Below are positions 1-12,043 of a DNA stretch of 64,000 nt, piece by piece. A model generated the notes under the pieces. It was not told the origin of the DNA, made no database searches, and saw nothing but the letters and a program-made list of their open reading frames with translations. Position 1 is the first letter of the stretch. Every line of letters begins with the position of its first letter. The stretch is from Myxococcales bacterium. GTDB lineage: Bacteria; Myxococcota_A; Polyangia; Haliangiales; Haliangiaceae. Location: NCBI GenBank assembly GCA_016706545.1, contig JADJJK010000001.1, positions 248,001 to 312,000 of the forward strand, in the 5' to 3' direction. Position numbers and translations under genes: made by a program.

Positions 1-1017
1 GCGCAGAGTGAAGTCTCGCAAGATTCGAAGTTGCGACAGGCCACCTTGCAGGTCCTGCACCATCTCGAGCTGCGACTCATCCAGGCCCTGGCGATGTGCC
101 CGCTTGAGGTCCCGCGCCAGCCTGGCGTCCGGCGTCTTGCGCACCTGGCGGAGCGCGCGCTCCACCTCGGCGAGCTGCGCGCGCAGCTCGTCGTTGCCGC
201 GCTCCACCATCGCCGCGCGCGCCTCGGACTCCGTGTCGCTGACCGGCGCGCCGCCAGGCTCGCCAGCGAGCCAGCCTTCCTGCTGGCCCGCCAGGTGGCG
301 CCGCTCGATCTCGAGCAGCCGCGCCAGGTCTCCGTGCCGATACGCCTCCGTGATCTCCTTCATCACCTCTGTACAGGCCGCCTTCTCGGTCTCGTCTTGC
401 ACCTTGTCCGGGTGAAAGGCATCCACCAGCCGGCGAAACACGACGCGGAGCTGGCCGTGCTGGGTCTGCCCCGGGCGCTGCGCCGAGGCGGCCTCGCCGT
501 GAGGTGCCCGCCCATCGCGGGGTCCCGGCGAGTCGTCGTCGAAGTCATCCCAGTGGAGCTGCGGTCCGCTGCCATCGCTCGCGCCGCCCTGGCCACGCGG
601 CGCCCCCGCCTTGCCGCGCGCGCCGGAGCGCAGCGGGCGGGGAGACAACGTGGCGTGATCGATCAGCATGCGATGCACGTCGCGCGCCGCGCGGCGAGCG
701 GCGGGCGAGCGCGAGCGATCCTGCGACAGCTCCTCCAGGAGCTGATGGAGCTGGCCATCGAGCTGCTCCAGCTCCTCGATGGCGGGCGTCACGTGGTTCG
801 CCACCCGGGTCACCGCGTCGCGCCCCTCGCGCGTGGCGAGCTCCAGCGCGGCCTTGCGCCGCGCCACTCGCGCCAGCAGCGCCTCGCGCGCGGCCCAGGC
901 AGCGCGCAGCCGCTCGGCGGGCGCGCTCAACCGCAGCGACGTGGCGTCCGCCGCGGTAGCCGCCTCAGCCGAGGTGGCGGCAGCTCGGGAGCGCGGGCCC
1001 TTCTTGGCAGGCGGCAT
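1..1017 (-). CDS. J-domain-like protein, 3' end beyond the window
   Basis: Seen: from an ATG at 1017 the minus strand stays open to base 1 with no stop (339 codons visible). The first 160 residues are Ala/Glu/Arg-rich and probably helical. Around residue 190-225 there is a J-domain-like segment: a basic helix (LRVVFRRLVDAF), then the diagnostic HPD tripeptide and KV, then an acidic helix ending in TEAYRHGDL. The remaining sequence looks coiled-coil forming. Known: the HPD loop of J domains stimulates Hsp70 (DnaK) ATPase. Inferred: a DnaK co-chaperone-like or adaptor protein. The HPD is central or C-terminal rather than N-terminal as in classical DnaJ, and no zinc-finger domain is visible. It lies 101 bp downstream of the CpXC gene and may be transcribed with it. 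Confidence 0.75.
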   Translation of the reverse strand, partial: MPPAKKGPRSRAAATSAEAATAADATSLRLSAPAERLRAAWAAREALLARVARRKAALELATREGRDAVTRVANHVTPAIEELEQLDGQLHQLLEELSQDRSRSPAARRAARDVHRMLIDHATLSPRPLRSGARGKAGAPRGQGGASDGSGPQLHWDDFDDDSPGPRDGRAPHGEAASAQRPGQTQHGQLRVVFRRLVDAFHPDKVQDETEKAACTEVMKEITEAYRHGDLARLLEIERRHLAGQQEGWLAGEPGGAPVSDTESEARAAMVERGNDELRAQLAEVERALRQVRKTPDARLARDLKRAHRQGLDESQLEMVQDLQGGLSQLRILRDFTLR

Positions 1018-1118
1018 CCGTGAGGTGTCGCGCGGTCATGGCGCCGCCGCAAGTCGCGCGCGGGGCAATCTGGTCGGTGCGCCGCCGGGATCTCACGGCG
1101 CAGCCGCCAGGCCGTCGG

Positions 1119-1811
1119 TCACTCCGCGGCGTGCAGGTAGCGCGCCGCCGAGACATACGGCCGAGCGAACAGCTCCGGATAGCGCGCCGCGATCTCCTCG
1201 CGCTCGGCGGTCACCTCGTCCAGCACGCTGCGCGGCATCGTCAGCTCCTCGATGATGGCGCCGTCGCCGAGCCGCCGCACCGCGAGCTGCAGGTCTTGCC
1301 CCTCTGGAACGAACCCGCGAAACGTCAGCTCATGCGGACCAAGGGGCATCAGCCGCCCCAGGTTGCGCCGAAAGAAGAACAGCTTTGCGGCCTCGAGCAA
1401 CGCCGGCTCGATCCCGAGCTCGATCACGCGCACCGCCTCGGACAGAAACGGCTGTCCGAACACCAGCCGCGGCCGAACCCCGGCGAGCCCCGCCGACACC
1501 AGCGGCGGCGCCTCCGCGAAGGGCTGCTGAAACTGCGACAAGACCGCGGCCTCCAGCGCCGCGAAGCGCGGGCGCATGGCACGCGGCATCATCACGATCC
1601 AGATGCGCAGCGCAAAGTGGGAGTACAAGAGCTCGTGCTCTGGACGAAAGCAGGCGCCACACTGCCCGCACACCTGCTCCTCGAACGTGTCGTCCAGCAG
1701 GTGGAGCACTTGCGTCGGCACGCGCTCGCCATTGAGGCTGACAAACAGCGTGCGCTCCTCGGCGAAGCCGCACTCTGGACAGGTGACGAGCTGGGGCTTT
1801 ATCTGGCTCAT
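1119..1811 (-). CDS. CpXC domain protein
   Basis: Seen: 230 residues. An N-terminal zinc-ribbon-like region has CPECG near residue 11 and CGQCG near residue 48, the paired Cys-x-x-Cys knuckles that define the CpXC family. It also has an FRPEH segment and a long alpha/beta C-terminal part. Known: CpXC domains are small zinc-binding modules of unknown function in many bacteria. The gene starts 10 bp after the stop of the upstream unknown gene, so the two are probably translated from one message with the lipoprotein gene before them. No enzymatic motif is visible. Molecular role is unknown; the family assignment is fairly secure. Confidence 0.85.
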   Translation of the reverse strand: MSQIKPQLVTCPECGFAEERTLFVSLNGERVPTQVLHLLDDTFEEQVCGQCGACFRPEHELLYSHFALRIWIVMMPRAMRPRFAALEAAVLSQFQQPFAEAPPLVSAGLAGVRPRLVFGQPFLSEAVRVIELGIEPALLEAAKLFFFRRNLGRLMPLGPHELTFRGFVPEGQDLQLAVRRLGDGAIIEELTMPRSVLDEVTAEREEIAARYPELFARPYVSAARYLHAAE

Positions 1812-1821
1812 GAGCGAGCGC

Positions 1822-2751
1822 TCACGCGGCGCCTTGCGCAGGCTCGCCGTGGCGATCGGCGTAGTACTTCAGGCGAGGCGGCCACTGCCCCGCCTCGAAG
1901 CGCACGCCAAGGTACGCCAGATGATCCGCGCCCATCGCCGCGCCGACGGAGGAGGCCTCGGCGGCGATCTCGTCGCGGCCCTGCGGCTCGGCGCCGCCAA
2001 AGGCCGCGACCTGCGTTGGAAACAGCCCCGGGTAGTCCACCTTGACGGTGGGCACGAGCTGACCGGCGGTGAAGTTGAACGAGACGTAGAGCGTGGTCTC
2101 CACGGGCGAGGCCAGCGCGCGGCGATGCACGGGCAGCCAGCGCTCGCGGAGGTCGCCGAGGCCCAGGAGGTCGAACACCCGGCGCAGGCGATCTTCGATC
2201 GCGGGCTTGCGCTCGTCGATCACGAGCTGCGAGAAGTACAGCTTGTGCTGCGGCTCCACGCCGCGCAGAAACGCGGCCGACACGAAGTGAACCGTGGGCT
2301 TCTCGAGGATGGCGGCCAGCTCCCGGAGGCGCTCGCGGACGCTCTCGACGACGCCCAGCGCGGCCAGGCGCGACAGGGCCGACTCGATCTGCGGCCGGCG
2401 CCGGAAGTACACCGCGGCCATCGGCGCCAGCGCGGCGGAGCCATCGCGGTGCCACTCGAACTTGGCGAAGCCGCGGATGTGCTCGAACCAGCTCGCCAGC
2501 GCGGCGTGGTGCTCGCTGGCGGCGGCCGGCAACCCCAGCTCCTTGAGCGTCGCGGCCACCCGCGCTGTGAACGCCGCCCCTTCGCCTCGCGTCATGAAGC
2601 CAAAGGCAGCGCCCCCTGGGCTGGCGATGAGCTCGGCGTAGCGCCCCAGCTCCGGCGCGAACGAGTCCGCCACCGCCAGGATCTCGGCGCGCTGCGACTC
2701 TGGCGCCCTCGCCTCCAGCGCCTGGCGCAAGCTCAGCGCGGGGCCGCTCAC
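1822..2751 (-). CDS. hypothetical protein, translationally coupled to the upstream lipoprotein
   Basis: Seen: about 309 residues if translation begins at the GTG at 2751, which overlaps the upstream TGA as GTGA. This coupling is why the start is placed here although the frame stays open further upstream, where the sequence is Arg-rich and does not look coding. The protein is mixed alpha/beta and soluble, with no signal peptide. Features include a TRGEGAAF stretch, a segment ending SFNFTAGQLVPTVKVDYPG and a C-terminal RLKYYADRHGE. The repeated K-x-Y/D-Y pattern in the last third faintly recalls ABBA-type prenyltransferases, but this is only an impression. I do not recognise the family. The context is an operon with a lipoprotein before it and a CpXC protein after it. 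Confidence 0.7.
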   Translation of the reverse strand: MSGPALSLRQALEARAPESQRAEILAVADSFAPELGRYAELIASPGGAAFGFMTRGEGAAFTARVAATLKELGLPAAASEHHAALASWFEHIRGFAKFEWHRDGSAALAPMAAVYFRRRPQIESALSRLAALGVVESVRERLRELAAILEKPTVHFVSAAFLRGVEPQHKLYFSQLVIDERKPAIEDRLRRVFDLLGLGDLRERWLPVHRRALASPVETTLYVSFNFTAGQLVPTVKVDYPGLFPTQVAAFGGAEPQGRDEIAAEASSVGAAMGADHLAYLGVRFEAGQWPPRLKYYADRHGEPAQGAA

Positions 2752-3389
2752 GCGCGACCCAGGGTGTACGTATAGCTGCCCTGCGCGTCGCGGCGGACCA
2801 CGCACTTGACCGCTGCTTGAAAGCCGGTGTCGCCCACCTCCACCATGAAGAAGGTGAGCGTGGTGGCGCCGCCCTCGCGGGTGATCGCCGGCGGGCCGCC
2901 GCCCGGCGGTGTCGCCACGTCGCCGAAGTCCGAGGGCACGGCCACGAAGCGATAGCCGACGTGCGCCCACGCGACGCGACGCGCCTGCTCGAGCGCCGGG
3001 AACGTGGAGGCTGGATCGGTGAAGCCCATGGCGTCGAGGATCGGGCCGAAGTTCTTGCGCCCCAGGAGCACCACGGTGCCGGCGTCGTTGGCCCAGCCGG
3101 AGATGGCGACGCGGCCGGGGATCTGCGCCAGAAACGGCACGAAGCCCGGCACCAGAAACTCGTTGTGGCCAATGACCTTCTCCGAAGAGGGGACGATCTT
3201 GAGCGACGACGCAGAGACCGAGGCCTCGGCGGCCACCGCGCTCTGAAACGCTGCCAGCGACTTGTCAAACGAGCTCATCGGATTTCCATTTCCCGGGGTG
3301 GCCGTGCGCGGCGGATCGGTGCAGGCGATCGCGCTCCCCAGCGCACCAGCGACGAAGGCCAAGAGGACGGCCAGAAGGACTTTCCGCAT
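2748..3389 (-). CDS. hypothetical lipoprotein
   Basis: Seen: 213 residues starting MRKVLLAVLLAF, with a lipobox-like cysteine (GSAIAC) near residue 23, so it is probably exported and lipid-anchored. The mature part has a Gly/Asn/Pro linker, then an alpha/beta domain with no recognised catalytic motif. The C-terminus (VVRRDAQGSYTYTLGRA) looks like paired beta strands. It is the first gene of a minus-strand operon: the next gene starts at a GTG overlapping this stop, then the CpXC gene follows 10 bp later. Function unknown. The upstream region contains a decamer tandem repeat. Confidence 0.8.
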   Translation of the reverse strand: MRKVLLAVLLAFVAGALGSAIACTDPPRTATPGNGNPMSSFDKSLAAFQSAVAAEASVSASSLKIVPSSEKVIGHNEFLVPGFVPFLAQIPGRVAISGWANDAGTVVLLGRKNFGPILDAMGFTDPASTFPALEQARRVAWAHVGYRFVAVPSDFGDVATPPGGGPPAITREGGATTLTFFMVEVGDTGFQAAVKCVVRRDAQGSYTYTLGRA

Positions 3390-3769
3390 ACCAGCAGTCT
3401 ACACGCGGACGGCGGGCTTCGCGCAACTGCCGACGCATCGTGTGGCCGCTGCTCGATCCTGGTGGTACCAGGCGGCGAAGCAAGCTTCGTCGCCTTCCGT
3501 CGCCTTCCGTCGACTTCCGTCGAGCTCCGTCGACCGGCGCGGGGCAAACCGAGCGGATCGCGCCGCGCGCGAGCGCTCCTCGCGGACCGGCAGGACGCGC
3601 GCCGCGGCGCTCGGCGACCCGGGCTCCAGGAGACTGGTGTCAAACGGTCTCCTGGCCGAGCACGCCAAGCTCGCTTAGCGAGGTTGGTGGCGCAGCCCGG
3701 GCGCGAGTGCGCCCGTCCGGAGGGCTTTGCCCAACAATGAGGCTAGGAGCGTGGTGTTGACACCGCGCT
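3390..3769. other. intergenic region upstream of the lipoprotein operon
   Basis: 380 bp without a convincing gene. Short frames here are Arg/Pro-rich and lack coding character. It holds five copies of a 10-bp repeat (3481-3530), the presumed promoter of the minus-strand lipoprotein operon and the 3' side of the DUF4157 gene. No strong terminator was found. Confidence 0.6.
3481..3530. repeat. 10-bp tandem repeat, five copies
   Basis: Consecutive decamers ending in CCGT: one CAAGCTTCGT, two CGCCTTCCGT, one CGACTTCCGT and one CGAGCTCCGT. The exact 10-bp period would place the copies on one helical face. It lies about 90-140 bp upstream of the lipoprotein start. Confidence 0.9.
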
Positions 3770-6148
<2,379 letters not shown>

Positions 6149-6304
6149 GTTGCCCTCGGCGCTGCCCGCGGCAGCACCGTCGCTGGTCCCGCTGGCGCCG
6201 CTGGCGCCGTCGCTGGCCCCGCCCTGCGCGCCGCGGGCGCCTTGCTTGCGCCGCTTGCTCGGGGCGTTCGCCTTGCCGCGCGCGCCGGCGCCGCCGGCGG
6301 CGTT

Positions 6305-6617
6305 GGGCTGCCTCGCCGCCCTCGCCGCCCTGCCCCTGCTCCTGCTCGAGGCCCATCGCGCTCATCAGCTCGGCGTCGGCGTGCCAGACGCCTGCCCCGG
6401 CTGGGCCTTCGCCCGCCGCGTCCTGCCCGGCGCCTTCGCTCGCGCCCTGGCTGTCGCTGGCGCCGGCCTCACGGCTGACCGGCGACATCCCTTCTGTGTC
6501 GGCCGCGTCGCCGCCGCCGCCGCCGCGCTGCCCGCCGCCTTTGGCCGCGTTGGCCTTGGCCTGTACCAGATCGAGCGAATCCGAGAGGGAGGGGCGGTCG
6601 CGCCGGAAGGATTCCAT
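6305..6617 (-). CDS. probable N-terminal segment of the DUF4157/annexin protein, out of frame
   Basis: Seen: from ATG 6617 a frame encodes a typical low-complexity leader (start MESFRRDRPSLSDSL, later VWHADAELMSAMGLEQEQ) and then abruptly becomes poly-Arg near 6305. The frame of the downstream DUF4157 gene is open from the stop at 6362-6364 and reads well-biased codons (NAAGGAG, then ARGKANAPSKRRK) from about 6305 down to its only available start, the GTG at 6148. The two halves join with a one-base shift. Inferred: one protein of roughly 945 residues interrupted by an indel, either real or a sequencing error. There is no Shine-Dalgarno before ATG 6617 on this strand. Confidence 0.6.
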
Positions 6618-6745
6618 AGGAGGACGATAATACGGCCAGGCGCCCGCGCGGCTTCCTGGATCGACAGACCGACGTACACAAAGGGCCGTACGTTGGCATA
6701 CATCTGCTCCTTGGGGCGCAGCCCGCCATACGGCGGATACCTGTC

Positions 6746-7900
<1,155 letters not shown>

Positions 7901-8011
7901 GTGTCCATAGCGCGTCTTGGCGCTGCGCGAAAGCACACGACCCTGGCGTGTTGCCGTGATTTCCACCGCGCGCGCATGGCGCAGTGCGGCTCGGAAGATA
8001 GACTCCATCAG

Positions 8012-9067
8012 ATGGTGACCTCCTCCACGCCGACCAGGCGCCCGGCGATCTTGATCGCCAATCCCAGCGCGCAATCAGGCAAGGCGGCCGAATGGATCCG
8101 GCACGCCAGGGCGCTGCTCGACGAGGCCAAGGTGGGCCATCAGTTCCTGGCCACCGAGCCAGGCGGTGCCACCGTGGAGCTGGTGCGCAAGGCGATCGAC
8201 GATGACGCGGTGCGCCTGGTGATCTCCATGGGCGGCGATGGGACCTTCGCCGAGGTCGCCAAGGGCGTGCTCGCGTCCGCGCACGCCACGGAGGTGGATA
8301 TGGGCATGTTGCCTACCGGCACCGCGAACGATCAGGGCAAGTCGTTCGGCCTCGGGGCGGGTCCTGGAGCGATGGAGGCCAACGTGGCGGTGATCGCGCA
8401 AGGCGTCATCGCGGGCTGTGACGTGGGCCGGCTGGAGATCGAGCGCGGAGACAAGACGGTGTTCCGCGACCTGTTCTTTGACTCGTTCAGCATCGGCCTG
8501 GGCGCCGCCAGCCTCGCCACCCGCAACCGCGATCGAGAGCGCACGCGCAAGATCCCGGGGCTGAGCATGCTGTATCGCGATCAGCTCGTCTACGCCGGCG
8601 CGCTGCTGCAGCGCTTCATGGAGAGCTACCTGGTGGACATCAAGTTCGATCTGGATGCCGTGATCGATGGCCGCGTGTTGCACTACGACAGCCTGCTCGA
8701 CGTCATCGTGAAGAACACCCGGATCTTCGGCGGCGAGTGGGTGTTCGATCCCGCGATCCAGGCCGACGATGGCAAGTTCGAGCTGGTGCCGCTGGCCGGC
8801 AGGCGAGATCTGACCGCCAAGCTCGTCTCGGCGTTCCGCCACAGCCCGCTCACCAGCGAAGATCTGAAGAGCCTGGGCATCGCGGTGGCGGATCCGGTGG
8901 CCGGGGCGCGCTTCGAGCTCACGATCCGCAGCGAGGGCGCGCTGCCCGCCGCGCAGGCCGACGGCGAGGAGGTGCCGGCCGGCGAGCGCTATCGCATCCA
9001 GGTCCTGCCCCGCGCCCTGCGCCTCATCGTCCCGCGCGAACACGTGGAGTCCGCCGCGGTAGATTGA
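8012..9067 (+). CDS. diacylglycerol kinase-family lipid kinase
   Basis: Seen: 351 residues from ATG 8012, in frame with MVTSSTP. A DAGK catalytic domain is evident: ANPSAQSG near the N-terminus, the nucleotide-binding SMGGDGTFAEV, and LPTGTANDQG, followed by the beta-sandwich C-terminal half with IKNTRIFGGEW-like sequence. Known: YegS/BmrU/DgkB-type kinases phosphorylate diacylglycerol or other membrane lipids at the cytoplasmic face with ATP and Mg2+. It is divergent from the acyl-CoA dehydrogenase with about 110 bp between the starts, so the two promoters share that space. The exact lipid substrate cannot be read from sequence. Confidence 0.9.
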   Translation: MVTSSTPTRRPAILIANPSAQSGKAAEWIRHARALLDEAKVGHQFLATEPGGATVELVRKAIDDDAVRLVISMGGDGTFAEVAKGVLASAHATEVDMGMLPTGTANDQGKSFGLGAGPGAMEANVAVIAQGVIAGCDVGRLEIERGDKTVFRDLFFDSFSIGLGAASLATRNRDRERTRKIPGLSMLYRDQLVYAGALLQRFMESYLVDIKFDLDAVIDGRVLHYDSLLDVIVKNTRIFGGEWVFDPAIQADDGKFELVPLAGRRDLTAKLVSAFRHSPLTSEDLKSLGIAVADPVAGARFELTIRSEGALPAAQADGEEVPAGERYRIQVLPRALRLIVPREHVESAAVD

Positions 9068-9129
9068 CTCGCCGCTGGATCATGGGATCACGGCTGACCA
9101 CCTGCGGGTGCAAGCGCCTGCCGTCAACA

Positions 9130-9160
9130 GCAGATCTATTGTCGAGGATCGACGATCTGC
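9130..9160. terminator. hairpin between convergent genes
   Basis: Arms GCAGATC (9130-9136) and GATCTGC (9154-9160), with an inner GTCGA/TCGAC pair around a GGA loop. It lies between the convergent lipid kinase and MiaE genes. No T-run follows on either strand, so a bidirectional terminator or RNA-stabilising role is inferred only from position. Confidence 0.45.
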
Positions 9161-9171
9161 GAGCGGCTCGA

Positions 9172-9795
9172 TCAGTGAATCCTGGCGCGCAGCGGCAAGC
9201 GCGCCACCAGGCTGGCCTCGGCGGCGGCCAGCTCTGCGGCCCGCGCGCGCCAGGTCCGGGGCGCCAGCTCCGCGGCCAGCGACAGGAAGGTGTCGCGGTG
9301 GCGCAGCTCGGCCTCGGCCAGCGAGCGATAGAGCGCCGCCGCCCCACCGCCGCGTTCGTCCGAGCGCTCGGCCTCGGCGGTGAGCGCCGCGGCCAGAAGG
9401 CCCAGGCGCTCCGCGGAGCGCCCCTCGATCACCGCGAACACCAGCAGCCGGTCGAGCAGCCGCTCCGGCTCGTGCCGACGCACCAGCACGCGGAGCTGCG
9501 CGGCGTAGTCGTCGCCGTGATCGAACCCCGGAGACAGGCCTCGCTTGCGCAGGAGCTGCGCCACCTGCACCACGTGGCGAGTCTCTTCGTGCGCCAGCCG
9601 CGCCACCTCCAGGAGCAGGCGCTCCTCCTCGGGATAGCTGCGCACCAGCGACAGCGCGGACTGCGCGGCCTTGCGCTCGCAGTGCAGGTGATCGCGGTGG
9701 ACGGCCTCCAGGTCAGCGAGCGCGCACGATAGCCAGCGCGGATCGCTGGGAGCGAGCGGCAGCGCGGCGGCGAGATCGGGGTCCACCTGGTTCAT
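9172..9795 (-). CDS. miaE: tRNA-(ms2io6A)-hydroxylase
   Basis: Seen: 207 residues from ATG 9795; an ATG five codons upstream is possible. It is a ferritin-like four-helix diiron protein: HCERKAAQ (E40), AHEETRH (E70, H73), VIEGRSAER (E124) and EAELRHRD (E163, H166) supply the two E-x-x-H half-sites. Length and the order RKAAQSALSL then SYPEEERLLLE match MiaE. Known: MiaE hydroxylates the isopentenyl group of the hypermodified A37 of tRNAs reading UNN codons, using O2. It is convergent with the lipid kinase and divergent from the oligopeptidase, whose start is 112 bp away. Confidence 0.9.
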   Translation of the reverse strand: MNQVDPDLAAALPLAPSDPRWLSCALADLEAVHRDHLHCERKAAQSALSLVRSYPEEERLLLEVARLAHEETRHVVQVAQLLRKRGLSPGFDHGDDYAAQLRVLVRRHEPERLLDRLLVFAVIEGRSAERLGLLAAALTAEAERSDERGGGAAALYRSLAEAELRHRDTFLSLAAELAPRTWRARAAELAAAEASLVARLPLRARIH

Positions 9796-9906
9796 GGCGT
9801 GCCTGCGCATGTACCGGCCGCCGGCCGCGCGGTCAAGCGCGAAGGCCAGGACAGCACGACAGTCCACAGGCGAGCGCGAGATTTCAGGTATGCTGTGGTC
9901 CGCGTG

Positions 9907-11988
9907 ATGAGCTCTTCTCGATCAATCCTCGCTCCGGCGCCAGACAGCGCGCAGCGCTCCGGCGCCCCAGGCGCGCCGCCCGAGCCGGGCGTCCCAGCCG
10001 ACGACAGCTCCGCAGCGAGCTCGACGGCGCCGGACCTGCTCACCGAGTGTCGCCGCGCGCTCGACGCGGCCGCGGCCGCCTTGCCAGAGCTGCTCGCGGT
10101 GGCGGGGCCTCGCACCATCGACAACACGCTCGCGCCCTACAACGAGCTGCTCTTGCAGCTCAGCAACGCCGGCGCGGTGGCGGGGCTCCTGTCCGAGGTC
10201 CACCCGCAAGAAGAGGTCCGCGAGTCAGCGCGAGGATACGAGCAGGAGGTCTCCAAGCTGGCCAGCGAGCTGTCGCTCCACCGCGAGGTCTACGATGCGC
10301 TGGCCGCGGTGGAGACCGCCGAGGCGGACGCCTCGACCCGCCGCTTCCATCAGCAGATCCTGCGCGACTACCGGCGAGCTGGCGTCAACCAGGCGCCCGA
10401 CGTGCGCGCGCGGCTGCAGGAGATCGAGGCCGAGCTCACCAAGCTCGGCCAGCGCTTCTCCAAGAACATCTCGGAGGACGTGCGCACGGTCGAGCTCAGG
10501 GATCCGGCGCGGCTCGCCGGCCTGCCGGCGGACTTCCTGGAGTCGCACCCGCCCGACGAGCACGGCCGCGTGGTCCTCAGCACGGACTACCCCGACTACA
10601 ACCCGGTGATGACCTACGCCGCGGACGACGCGCTCCGGCGAGAGCTGTACATCAAGTTCCGGAGCCGCGGAGATCTGGAGAACGAGGGGGTGCTGCGCGA
10701 GATCCTCAAGCTGCGCGCCGAGAAGGCCAGCCTGCTTGGCTACCGCGACTGGGCGGACTACATCACCGAGGACAAGATGATCCGCAGCGCCGACAACGCG
10801 GCGGCGTTCATCGACAAGGTGTGGGACCTGGCCCACGCGCGCGCGCAAGAGGAGTACCAGGAGCTGCTCGCCCAGCTCCGCGCCAGCCGGGCGACGGTCA
10901 GCGAAGTCAGCGAAGTCAGCGAAGTCAGCGAAGTCAGTGAAGTCAGCGAAGTCAGCGAAGTCAGCGACTGGCAAAAGGCCTGGCTCGAGAACCAGGTCAA
11001 AAAACAGCGCTACGACGTCGACGCCGAGGAGGTCCGCGCATACTTCCCGTTTCGCCGAGTGCTCGACGGGCTGCTCGAGATCACCGCCGCGATCTATGAT
11101 CTGGCGTACCGCCCGGCCGCGGTCGCGACCTGGCACCAGGACGTGCTGGCGTTCGACGTGCGCCGGCACGACAGCGACGGCGAGCTCCTCGGTCGCATCT
11201 ACCTGGACATGCACCCGCGCGAGGGCAAGTACAAGCACGCCGCGCAGTTCACCGTGCGCGACGGCATGCTCGGGCGGCAGCTCCCCGAGGGCGCGCTGGT
11301 GTGCAACTTCCCCGATCCCAAGTCAGGCCTGGCCCTGATGGAGCACGACGACGTCGTCACCATGTTCCACGAGTTTGGCCACCTCATGCACCACGTGCTG
11401 GGCGGACGCCACCGCTGGGTCCGGCAGAGCGGCGTGGCCACGGAGTTCGACTTCGTGGAGGCGCCGTCGCAGATGTTCGAGGAGTGGGCGTGGAGCCACA
11501 GCATCCTGGCCCGCTTCGCGCGTCACCACGAGACCGGCGCGCCGATCCCCGCGGCGCTGGTGGACAAGATGCGCCACGCCGACAAGTTCGGCCTGGGCAC
11601 CAGCACCGTGCAGCAGATGTTCTATGCCAAGCTGGCGCTGGAGTTTCACCGCGCCAACCCCGAGGCGATCGATCAGCTCGCCACCCTCAAGGCCCTGCAG
11701 CAGCAGTACACGCCCTTTCGCTACGTCGAGGGCACCCGCTTCCACGCCTCGTTTGGCCACCTCGTCGGCTACTCTGCGATGTACTACACGTATATGTGGT
11801 CCCTGGTGATCGCCAAGGATCTGCTCACGCCGTTCGCTGGCCGAGACCTGATGTCCACCGAGGTCACCTACCGATATCGCGACCTGGTGCTGGCGCCTGG
11901 TGGCTCCAAGGACGCCGCCGAGCTGGTGCGCGACTTTCTCGGCCGCGACTACGGCTTCGAGGCCTTCGAGGCGTATCTGCGCGAGTGA
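9907..11988 (+). CDS. M3-family oligopeptidase
   Basis: Seen: 693 residues from ATG 9907 (a GTG lies immediately before). The zinc motif HEFGH is at about residues 488-492 in TMFHEFGHLMHHVLGG, with the third ligand Glu in FVEAPSQMFEEW about 25 residues on. The C-terminal FGHLVGYSAMYYTYMWS is the substrate-binding tyrosine region of thimet oligopeptidase and oligopeptidase A. Known: M3 peptidases are soluble cytosolic enzymes that trim short peptides. No signal peptide is seen; the first 40 residues are Pro/Ser-rich. Oddity: seven Ser-Glu-Val triplets plus a final Ser-Asp, encoded by a 9-bp tandem repeat, are inserted at about residues 331-354 within the helical part. Confidence 0.92.
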   Translation: MSSSRSILAPAPDSAQRSGAPGAPPEPGVPADDSSAASSTAPDLLTECRRALDAAAAALPELLAVAGPRTIDNTLAPYNELLLQLSNAGAVAGLLSEVHPQEEVRESARGYEQEVSKLASELSLHREVYDALAAVETAEADASTRRFHQQILRDYRRAGVNQAPDVRARLQEIEAELTKLGQRFSKNISEDVRTVELRDPARLAGLPADFLESHPPDEHGRVVLSTDYPDYNPVMTYAADDALRRELYIKFRSRGDLENEGVLREILKLRAEKASLLGYRDWADYITEDKMIRSADNAAAFIDKVWDLAHARAQEEYQELLAQLRASRATVSEVSEVSEVSEVSEVSEVSEVSDWQKAWLENQVKKQRYDVDAEEVRAYFPFRRVLDGLLEITAAIYDLAYRPAAVATWHQDVLAFDVRRHDSDGELLGRIYLDMHPREGKYKHAAQFTVRDGMLGRQLPEGALVCNFPDPKSGLALMEHDDVVTMFHEFGHLMHHVLGGRHRWVRQSGVATEFDFVEAPSQMFEEWAWSHSILARFARHHETGAPIPAALVDKMRHADKFGLGTSTVQQMFYAKLALEFHRANPEAIDQLATLKALQQQYTPFRYVEGTRFHASFGHLVGYSAMYYTYMWSLVIAKDLLTPFAGRDLMSTEVTYRYRDLVLAPGGSKDAAELVRDFLGRDYGFEAFEAYLRE
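10897..10968. repeat. 9-bp in-frame tandem repeat inside the M3 peptidase gene
   Basis: Eight contiguous copies of GTCAGCGAA; the fifth is GTCAGTGAA and the last ends GAC. The period of three codons adds or removes Val-Ser-Glu units without breaking the frame, so copy number could vary between strains. Confidence 0.97.
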
Positions 11989-12043
11989 CATTGTGCCCCC
12001 GGCTCGGCCACGCCGCCGGCAGGACTGCTACATTCCGCGCGCC

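Noticed and set aside
31..1023. Long plus-strand open frame opposite the J-domain gene
   Set aside because: The minus strand has a recognisable HPD J-domain segment and natural codon bias; the plus frame is the Arg/Leu/His-rich antisense shadow typical of high-GC DNA.
1822..2751. ABBA-type prenyltransferase
   Set aside because: Only a loose resemblance of K-x-Y motifs; no diphosphate-binding set could be confirmed, so it was left as hypothetical.
6618..6624. AGGAGGA as a ribosome binding site
   Set aside because: It lies on the plus strand, while the adjacent start (6617) reads on the minus strand; no plus-strand gene follows.
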